Positions 1-5,562 of a DNA stretch of 7,076 nt are shown here, piece by piece. Under the pieces are notes generated by a model. It did no database searches. It had not been told where the DNA came from and worked only from the letters and a program-made list of their open reading frames with translations. Each line of letters starts with the position of its first letter. Within the stretch, counting starts at the first letter, position 1. The DNA comes from Methanobacteriota archaeon (GTDB lineage Archaea > Hydrothermarchaeota > Hydrothermarchaeia > Hydrothermarchaeales > BMS3B): contig JAADFH010000037.1 in NCBI GenBank assembly GCA_013152995.1, positions 1-7,076 of the forward strand, given 5' to 3'. Made by a program: the position numbers and the translations under genes.

Positions 1-2
1 TG

Positions 3-390
3 CTCCGCTCATCCCAGAAGGACGTGCTCATAGAGGAGATAAACCAGAAGCTGGATGAGAGCACCAAGAAGGTGCACCTGAGCATCCGCCCCACGATAAA
101 CATTCTGGCGTCAATTCTTACAGCCGCACCGAATATAGAAGCCATAACCTGCCCGCCATCGCTTTACGAGCGCACCCCCAAGAAGATACGCACCGCTCTG
201 GAGAAGATCGGGATAAAGTTTGAGCCCCTGCTGCTCACCCCGGGAAGACCGCGCTCCCATCCCAACTGGAAGATTCAGAAGGTGTACGAGCTTGAGAAGC
301 AGGCAGGGGTACTCCGCAAAGGAGATAAGCGACAGGCTGGGGATACCCCTCACCACCGTCTACTACTACCTGAAGAAGGAGGGCAGGTGA
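3..390 (+). CDS. DUF1699-like protein with C-terminal helix-turn-helix; 5'-partial and frameshifted
   Basis: The reading frame is open from the left edge (codons at 3, 6, 9 and so on), so the start lies outside the window. Only a few residues are probably missing. The body has the pattern VHLSIRPT, then APNIEAI, then KKIRTALEKIGIKF, which from memory resembles archaeal DUF1699 proteins; this is a tentative family match. In the given frame the sequence turns nonsensical after residues ELEKQAG. If one G of the GGGG run at 306-309 is dropped, it continues as YSAKEISDRLGIPLTTVYYY and then LKKEGR, stopping at TGA 388-390. That tail is a clear helix-turn-helix of the resolvase/sigma-like type, so DNA binding is likely. 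The product would be about 130 residues. Ignoring the shift, the frame runs on to 563 into the next gene, which is an artefact. The target and physiological role are unknown. Confidence 0.6.
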
Positions 391-422
391 GGTGCAGGAA
401 CTCCAGCAGGATGTTACTCTCC

Positions 423-433
423 TCTTATATTTC
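423..433 (+). promoter_or_regulatory. Possible TATA box for the radical SAM gene
   Basis: TTATATTT at 425-432 is the only A+T-rich octamer in the 75-base gap between the upstream gene (stop at 390) and the ATG at 466. A start about 25 bases downstream would fall near 450-457, just ahead of the ATG. No convincing purine-rich BRE precedes it, so the call is weak. Confidence 0.35.
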
Positions 434-465
434 TGAGCTCCGCACAGGAGCAGGATGCCTGAACC

Positions 466-1507
466 ATGCTCAGAGACGTGAGAAACCTGCTCAACAGCCT
501 CAGGTTCGCCTTTGGAAGCCCGCAGGAGCATGTGCCATACCCCCCTGCGGCGCTGTGGATTGAGGTCACGAACAGGTGCAACCTGAGGTGCGTGATGTGC
601 GCCAACTCCCTGGTTGAGAAGTCAAACACCGGCTTTATGGAGTGGGAGCTTTTCAGGAAGATTGTTGACGAGGCAAGCGAGTATGCCACAACCGCCTTCC
701 TGTTTCTGGGTGGCGAGCCCCTGCTGCACAGGGATATATTCAGGATGATTGCCTACGCAGAGAACAGGGGGATGAAGGTGAGGCTGCACACCAACGCCAC
801 GCTGCTGGATGAGGACAAGGCAAGGAAGCTGATTGCCTCTGGGCTCTCGCTGATTTCCTTCTCCTTTGACGGGTACGATAAGGAGTCCTATGAGAAGGTG
901 AGGGTGGGGGCGAAGTTTGAGCGCACCCTTGAGAATGTGCGCAGGTTCCTGGAGATAAAGGGTAACTCAAAGAAACCCTACACCATACTCCATCGTGGAG
1001 TACGGGGAGGATGAGGAGACAAAGAGGAAGAGGGAGCGCTTCTACAGGATGTTTGATGACCTGCCGCTGGATGATATTGAAATCAGGATGATCCACCCCT
1101 GGGCTGGAAAGTTCAGCGACTCAGAGTTCAAGCTGCCGCCCGTGAGAAAGGACAGGTTCTACCCCTGCGCATACCTCTGGAGGACGATGAACATACTCTG
1201 GAACGGCACGGTGGTGCCATGCTGCCTGGACATAACAGGTGAGGTTGTGCTGGGGAATGTGAGGGAGAAGAGCCTGAAAGAGGTCTGGAATGACCTGCCG
1301 ATTCGCAGGATGCGCAGGCTGATGATTGAGCGCAGGCATGAGGAGATTGAGATGTGCAAGAACTGCCAGGTGCTCAGGGATTCCTTCATGGGCATCTCCG
1401 GCGTGCTGACGAAGGTCATGCTCTACTCTGTTGAGAACATGCTGGGCTTCAGGACCACCAGGGCTATTACCAAGGGGGTTAAAAGGATAAAGAGTGCGAT
1501 TTCGTAG
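466..1507 (+). CDS. Radical SAM/SPASM domain protein, frameshifted
   Basis: This is a radical SAM enzyme with a C-terminal SPASM-type iron-sulfur domain, interrupted by a frameshift. ATG 466 is the first start after an in-frame stop at 460. The N-terminal part has the [4Fe-4S]/SAM motif CNLRCVMC (Cys38, 42, 45) and the SAM-binding GGEP (residues 82-85). Frame 1 ends with a stray TGA at 1012-1014, but the protein continues in frame 2 as IVEYGEDEETKRKRERF. The lesion lies within about 976-994 and equals one extra base or two lost bases. The C-terminal part carries Cys at 1166, a CC pair at 1220-1225 within NGTVVPCC, the LGNV...SLKEVW signature and CKNC at 1355-1366, typical of SPASM proteins. 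The joined product would be about 346 residues. Members modify peptides, sugars or cofactors; the substrate here is unknown. It converges on the surface-protein gene with only two bases between stops. Confidence 0.85.
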
Positions 1508-1509
1508 TT

Positions 1510-2629
1510 TTACCTTCCGTACTTTATGTCCTCTGCTATGCCTATGTAGTTCTCTCTCCAGGCGTTGGCTGTCTCGTACCTGTCCTTTCCAGCCAAGATG
1601 TGCACCACCTGCTCTGTTCTGAACACGGAGCGTTTCACTATGTGCGCTCTGCCTGCGAGGATGCGTTGCCTTTCTTCATGCGAGGTAAGGTTTGCCACAA
1701 TCTCGCCAACACCCTCATAAGCCTTGTGCCTGCCCAGGATTATTATGTAGCGCCTGCTTGAGTACTCGCTGAAGTTGCTGGCGTTGACCAAGTAGAGCCT
1801 TATTCCGAGGGACTCAAGGTAGCTAACAAGCTCTTCCGCAAGGGCAAGGTCTATGCTGTTCGCTAAGAGCACAGCCTCTGGCACATAGATGCCGCCTCCG
1901 CCACCAGCGGGAGCAGAGGCTGCGGGAGGTGCAGGTGGAGGTGTTGCAACGGCTATACCCCCTATTCCGAACAGGCTGAGGGAGCTCAGGTTTGCCCACA
2001 CGTAGTTAGCTGAGGCGTTAACCCCGCTGCCGAAGACTGTTATCGTTTCGTTACCACAGGTTATGCTGCCCTGCCTGAGCTGCTGCCAGCTCCGCATAGC
2101 CGGACAGTAGCGCCACAGCGTGAGCGTGCTCTCGTCTATGTCAGCGCTGCCGTCGCCGTCGGTGTCCAGGTACTTGAGAGCATAGCCCAGCCTGACCACA
2201 ACGTAGCGCAGCGTTGTGGCATTGACGTTGCCGCTCACCTCAACCCTGATGTACATGTCTGGCGAACTCTGTCCTGCAGAGACTGCATAGCTGGCAAATT
2301 CAGAGTTGCTGGTTGCCTGCTCAAGCTCTGTGGCGTTTCTGCTGAACCTCACCCTCAGAGTGAGGTTGCCCGTGTTTGCGTTCGGAAGTATCTCAAAGCC
2401 TGCGGTGGTGTTCTCGTTGGTTTCGTTTACCCCTATGGGCGCACCAGTAATGCTCCTGTTGACCTCCGCCGCCGGCAGGAACCACAGGCACTGCCACATA
2501 CCGCTGCACTTCGTTGCCTACGCTGTCATTAGCTATGAGCGTGAAGTTCCAGATGCCAAGCTTCTCATTAGGCACATTTACGGAGACTACCCTGCCCGTG
2601 GTGTAAGCACTCACGCCAGCCACAGAAAC
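1510..2629 (-). pseudogene. PGF-pre-PGF-type surface protein, C-terminal part; 5'-truncated and frameshifted
   Basis: The minus-strand reading frame from 2629 encodes an Ig-like end (GIWNFTLIANDSVGNEVQRY, then VAVPVVPA). After a shift at about 2464-2475 it continues with VNRSITGAPIGVNET to TAA at 1512-1510. The 329-residue ORF read from ATG 2499 has 12 N-x-S/T sequons, so it was surely secreted. Residues 66-180 of that numbering match the archaeal PGF-pre-PGF pattern (ALKY...TLTLWRY...ANYVWANLSSLSLFGIGG). They contain a canonical EF-hand-like calcium loop, DTDGDGSADIDE (residues 112-123). A Pro/Ala/Gly linker (186-203) leads to a 125-residue C-terminal domain with IIILGRHKAYEGVGEIV and HILAGKDRYETANAW. 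There is no PGF-CTERM sorting tail. A TAG at 2632-2630 closes the frame upstream and there is no signal peptide, so the N-terminus is missing. GTG 2623 is an unlikely true start. The indel could be an assembly error, but the missing 5' end is not explained by one. Confidence 0.75.
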
Positions 2630-2640
2630 CTATATATATT
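2624..2640 (+). promoter_or_regulatory. TATA box and BRE of the trmB-ABC operon
   Basis: The octamer-like TATATATATT at 2631-2640 is preceded by purine-rich GAAAC (2625-2629), matching an archaeal BRE plus TATA box. The expected start, about 25 bases from the box centre, lies near 2660, only about 5 bases before ATG 2665. No Shine-Dalgarno precedes that ATG, which fits a leaderless transcript. Confidence 0.75.
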
Positions 2641-2662
2641 GTTGTAAGGTAGCATTACAACA
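2640..2662 (+). promoter_or_regulatory. Inverted-repeat operator, likely bound by the adjacent TrmB-family regulator
   Basis: TGTTGTAA (2640-2647) and TTACAACA (2655-2662) are exact reverse complements separated by seven bases (GGTAGCA). The 23-base element starts at the last base of the TATA box and covers the predicted transcription start. This is the standard place for an archaeal repressor site. The dimeric HTH regulator encoded immediately downstream is the obvious candidate ligand, giving autoregulation of the whole operon. The palindrome is seen directly; the bound protein is inferred. Confidence 0.7.
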
Positions 2663-2664
2663 TC

Positions 2665-3486
2665 ATGTCAACGGAGAAGCTGCTGCTGAGGCTGGGGTTC
2701 ACCGAAGCTGAAGCCAGGGTGTACATCGAGCTGCTCAGGAAGGGCACCGCCACCGCCGGCGAGCTCGCCAAGGCAACCCGCCACTCCAGGACCCAGGTGT
2801 ACGAGATACTGGAGAAGCTGCAGCACCGCGGGCTGGTTGAGAGCCACCCCGCCAGACCTGCACGCTTCCGTGCGCTTGACCCGGTGGTGGCGCTGCCCGC
2901 GCTCACCTCCCAGAAAAGGCGGGAGCTTGAGGTGATTGAGAAGGCGCTGCTCAGGCTTCTGCCGGAGCTCTGGAACACCAGGTCGGCGGAGGAGGCGAGG
3001 ATATTCATCGGGAGGGGAATTGAGAAGGTGTACGTAAAGGTTCTGGAGATGCTCGGGCAGGCAGAGGAGAGCATCTACTCCTTCATGGGCTGGATTTCCG
3101 CAGAGGAAAGCCACAGGCTGCTGCAAGCCTTCAGAAGCGCAGAGGAGCGCGGGGTGGAGGTGTTCCTTGTGGTGCACCAGAACCCCGCCTTCCGGGAGAG
3201 CGCGGACCGTGAGACGCTGCTCAGGTTTGCGGAGCACGCAACCAAGTTCTGCCTGGTGCCCTCCACATCGCTGCCGCTGCCCCCTCTCAAGCTGTTGTAC
3301 GTTGACGGCATGGAAGTGTGCATAGCCTTCGGGGATTTCCTGGAGACAGGCACGCTAAGAGACGCCATCTCGGTCCACTACCACCGCATACCCGCGGTGT
3401 ACGCTGTTGCCAGGAGGATAGCACCCCTCTACTTCAACGAGGTGTACTCAAGGTTTGGAGGGGATGAGGGTGATAATAGAGGTTGA
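2665..3486 (+). CDS. TrmB-family transcriptional regulator
   Basis: This 273-residue intact protein is probably a local repressor of the operon it heads. Residues 5-75 form a TrmB-type winged helix-turn-helix (LGFTEAEARVYIELL, GELAKATRHSRTQVYEILEK, HRGLVESHPARPARFRAL). A helix at about 82-104 is likely the dimerising coiled coil. Residues 110-262 look like the phospholipase-D-like effector domain of this family (ARIFIGRGIEKVYVKVLEML, SIYSFMGWIS, GVEVFLVVHQ, KLLYVDGMEVCIAFGD). No catalytic HKD motif is present, so it should sense rather than catalyse. Known TrmB proteins bind sugars, but some relatives sense other ligands, so the effector is open. ATG 2665 is chosen because it follows the TATA box and operator by the distance expected for a leaderless message. 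Its end overlaps the ATPase gene by 17 bases. Confidence 0.9.
   Translation: MSTEKLLLRLGFTEAEARVYIELLRKGTATAGELAKATRHSRTQVYEILEKLQHRGLVESHPARPARFRALDPVVALPALTSQKRRELEVIEKALLRLLPELWNTRSAEEARIFIGRGIEKVYVKVLEMLGQAEESIYSFMGWISAEESHRLLQAFRSAEERGVEVFLVVHQNPAFRESADRETLLRFAEHATKFCLVPSTSLPLPPLKLLYVDGMEVCIAFGDFLETGTLRDAISVHYHRIPAVYAVARRIAPLYFNEVYSRFGGDEGDNRG
3457..3461 (+). promoter_or_regulatory. Shine-Dalgarno of the ABC ATPase gene
   Basis: GGAGG inside the end of the regulator gene lies 8 bases before GTG 3470 but only 2 bases before ATG 3464 and beyond TTG 3455. The same 8-base spacing is seen at the permease gene (AGGAGG 4436-4441 to TTG 4450), so GTG 3470 is preferred. Confidence 0.6.
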
Positions 3487-4453
3487 GAAGCTCAGAAAGG
3501 AGTTCAACGGCATAGTTGCAGTTGATAGCATAAGCTTCAGCGTGGAGAGGGGTGAGATATTCGGCTTTCTCGGGCCGAATGGTGCCGGCAAGACCACAAC
3601 CATAAACATGCTGACCACCCTCATCAGACCCACCAGCGGCACCGCAAGGATAGCGGGGTACGACATCGTGCAGCAGCCCGAGCAGGTGCGGCGCAGAATC
3701 GGACTCGTGCCCCAGGAGGTCGTGCTTGAGGGAGACCTGACGGCGAGGGAGAACCTGGTGTTCCACGGTATGCTGTACGGGCTGAGCAGGCAGCAGGTGG
3801 AGAGCAGGATACCCGAACTCCTGGCAATCGTGGAGCTTGAGGAGAGAGCCGACAGCAAGGTCAAGACCTTCTCGGGGGGCATGAAGCGCAGGCTTGAGCT
3901 TGTGAAGGTGCTCATCCACGAGCCCGAGGTGATATTCCTTGACGAACCAACCGTGGGGCTTGACCCTCAGACCAGGCGCAGAATCTGGGAGTACATACGC
4001 ACCCTCAACACCGAGAAGGGTGTCACGGTCTTCCTGACCACCCACTACATGGAGGAGGCGGAGCAGCTCTGCGACAGGGTGTGCATAATAGACCACGGCA
4101 GGATACTGGACATAGACCCGCCTGAGAGGCTGAAGCACAAGGTGGGTGAGGGGGAGATAGTTGAGATTGAGCTCACCGCACGCTGCGAGGAGTTTGTGAA
4201 GGAGCTTGAGGAGGCTGGGCTCAGGGTGAAGAGTGCCAGGGGGTGCAGGGTGTCGGTGGTTGCGGAGAGAAGCGAAAAGGTGCTTGCAGAGGTATTCAGC
4301 CTTGCCCAGAAGCTGGGCACCAGCATAAGCTCAATCTCCGTCAGGGAGCCGACGCTTGAGGATGTCTTCATCCACTACACCGGCAGGAGCATAAGGGACG
4401 AGCAGGGCGGAGACACCAGAATCAAGCAGATCGCCAGGAGGCTCAAGCATTGA
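3470..4453 (+). CDS. ABC transporter ATP-binding protein, DrrA/CcmA-like, with DUF4162-type C-terminus
   Basis: This is the cytoplasmic ATPase that powers the adjacent ABC-2 permease. With the GTG start it has 327 residues; ATG 3464 is the alternative, adding two residues. All nucleotide-binding motifs are intact: Walker A GPNGAGKTT (35-43), Q-loop Gln82, signature FSGGM (134-138), Walker B VIFLDEP with catalytic Glu159 (154-160), D-loop GLD (163-165) and H-loop His192. The last 110 residues (EIVEIELTARCEEF, then SVREPTLEDVFIHYTGR) match the C-terminal domain common in drug- and polysaccharide-export ATPases of the DrrA group. These usually work as homodimers with two permease subunits. The gene overlaps the regulator by 17 bases and the permease by 4 (TTGA). 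Family assignment is secure; the substrate is not readable. Confidence 0.95.
   Translation: MIIEVEKLRKEFNGIVAVDSISFSVERGEIFGFLGPNGAGKTTTINMLTTLIRPTSGTARIAGYDIVQQPEQVRRRIGLVPQEVVLEGDLTARENLVFHGMLYGLSRQQVESRIPELLAIVELEERADSKVKTFSGGMKRRLELVKVLIHEPEVIFLDEPTVGLDPQTRRRIWEYIRTLNTEKGVTVFLTTHYMEEAEQLCDRVCIIDHGRILDIDPPERLKHKVGEGEIVEIELTARCEEFVKELEEAGLRVKSARGCRVSVVAERSEKVLAEVFSLAQKLGTSISSISVREPTLEDVFIHYTGRSIRDEQGGDTRIKQIARRLKH
4436..4441 (+). promoter_or_regulatory. Shine-Dalgarno of the permease gene
   Basis: AGGAGG lies within the last codons of the ATPase gene, 8 bases before TTG 4450. It supports the unusual TTG start, which overlaps the ATPase stop as TTGA, and suggests translational coupling. Confidence 0.7.
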
Positions 4454-5562
4454 GGTTCCTGCGCGAAATCTACGTGGTGTTCTGGAAGGAGATGCTGGTG
4501 TGGGTGAACAATCCCATGCTCCCTGTGGTCAGGGCTCTGGTGTTTCCGATGATGTGGATTGTAATCTTCGGCTCCGCCTTCGGGGGCGAGGTGAACCACA
4601 TCCCCGTGGCGGTTGTGAGCCAGGACAGCGGTGACCTTGCCCTTGCCTACCTCAGCATGCTCGGCACCGGCAGAACCCTTGAGCTCAAGTACACCAGCCC
4701 AAGCGAGGCGGAGAGGCTGCTCAGAAGTAGAGGGGTGTACGGGGTTGTTTACATCCCGGCAGGCTTTACCGAGAGGCTGCGCTCGGGGGAGAGGGTGAAG
4801 GTGAGGCTGAGCACCGATGAGAGCACGCCGCAGATAGCAAACGCAATGGCTGCGCACTTCGCAAGGGTGAGCCGCAGCTTTTCGGCACGCTTCGGCATGG
4901 AGGATGCGGTGGTGGTTGAGAGGAACGCAGTCTACGGCAGGGGTGTAAAGTACTTGGACTACCTGGCTCCGGGGGTGGTGATGATGACCATCCTCTTCTC
5001 CTCAATCTTCTCCGGCGGACTCAACCTCATCCTTGACCGGGAGTTCGGAACCCTGAAGATGCTCATGGTCTCCCCGATTTCAAGGGACGCCATAATTCTG
5101 GGCAAGATCTTCGCCGGAGTTGCGCAGAGCATAGCGAGCGGTGTGGTTGCACTCACCGTGGCGATGCTAATGGGGGTGCATTTAAAGAGCGGCGCACTCG
5201 GGTTTGCGCTTGTGATTCTGCTGATGTTCATCTCCGGATTCGGGTTTATAGGGATGAGCACTGCTTTTGCCACAAGAATTACCCAGCTTGAGCAGCTGAT
5301 GGTTGTGATGCAGGTGATAATAATGCCCATGTGGTTCCTCTCCGGCGGACTCTACCCGCTGGAGTCCATGCCCGACTGGATGAGACCCCTCGCCATAGTG
5401 AACCCAATGACCTATGCCACAGACGCTGCAAGAGCTGTGATGATAAGGGGGATAATCTGGGAGACACTGCTGGTTGACCTGGTGGTGATTTCAGCATTTG
5501 CGATTGCCATGTTCCTCGTGGGCTCATATTCATTCAAAAAAACGCTTGGAGGTGTAAAATGA
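4450..5562 (+). CDS. ABC-2 type transporter permease
   Basis: This 370-residue integral membrane protein pairs with the upstream ATPase to form an exporter. Hydropathy by eye gives six membrane segments: about 23-44, 170-194, 214-242, 249-275, 283-303 and 340-362. A large extracytoplasmic loop (about 45-168) lies between helices 1 and 2, the arrangement of the YhgE/DrrB/ABC2_membrane_3 branch. Diagnostic stretches are EFGTLKMLMVSPISRDAIIL (198-217), the coupling region, and FLSGGLYPLESMPDWMR followed by NPMTYATDAARA, the conserved ABC-2 signature near the last helices. The start is TTG 4450, backed by AGGAGG at ideal spacing; no in-frame ATG gives a full first helix. The stop overlaps the next gene as ATGA. 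Likely cargo classes are drugs, lipids, glycans or peptides, but nothing in the sequence decides between them. Confidence 0.92.
   Translation: MRFLREIYVVFWKEMLVWVNNPMLPVVRALVFPMMWIVIFGSAFGGEVNHIPVAVVSQDSGDLALAYLSMLGTGRTLELKYTSPSEAERLLRSRGVYGVVYIPAGFTERLRSGERVKVRLSTDESTPQIANAMAAHFARVSRSFSARFGMEDAVVVERNAVYGRGVKYLDYLAPGVVMMTILFSSIFSGGLNLILDREFGTLKMLMVSPISRDAIILGKIFAGVAQSIASGVVALTVAMLMGVHLKSGALGFALVILLMFISGFGFIGMSTAFATRITQLEQLMVVMQVIIMPMWFLSGGLYPLESMPDWMRPLAIVNPMTYATDAARAVMIRGIIWETLLVDLVVISAFAIAMFLVGSYSFKKTLGGVK
5548..5554 (+). promoter_or_regulatory. Shine-Dalgarno of the Ig-domain protein gene
   Basis: GGAGGTG, a near-perfect match to the archaeal anti-Shine-Dalgarno, lies 4 bases before ATG 5559. 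That ATG overlaps the permease stop (ATGA), which fixes the start and points to coupled translation. Confidence 0.75.

Noticed and set aside
976..994. Programmed ribosomal frameshifting in the radical SAM gene
   Set aside because: The shift is +1 (or -2), there is no slippery heptamer for -1 slippage, no slow codon or stop at the shift point, and no clear downstream structure. An indel is simpler.
2668..3237. Open 189-codon minus-strand frame opposite the TrmB-family gene, possibly the missing 5' part of the surface protein
   Set aside because: The translation (HHKEHLHPALL, RPGVPELRQKPEQRLL) has no signal peptide, no sequons and no Ig pattern, so it is not the lost N-terminus.
3434..4138. 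Open 234-codon frame on the minus strand opposite the ATPase gene
   Set aside because: It lies wholly antisense to a gene with every ABC motif intact. Its translation is rich in His, Leu and Pro with no domain, as expected from the mirror of a G+C-rich coding frame.
5009..5353. Repeated 14-mer TCTCCGGCGGACTC at 5009 and 5340 in the permease
   Set aside because: Both copies encode SGGL in membrane segments using preferred codons, and the flanking sequence does not match. It is codon-bias coincidence rather than a mobile or regulatory repeat.
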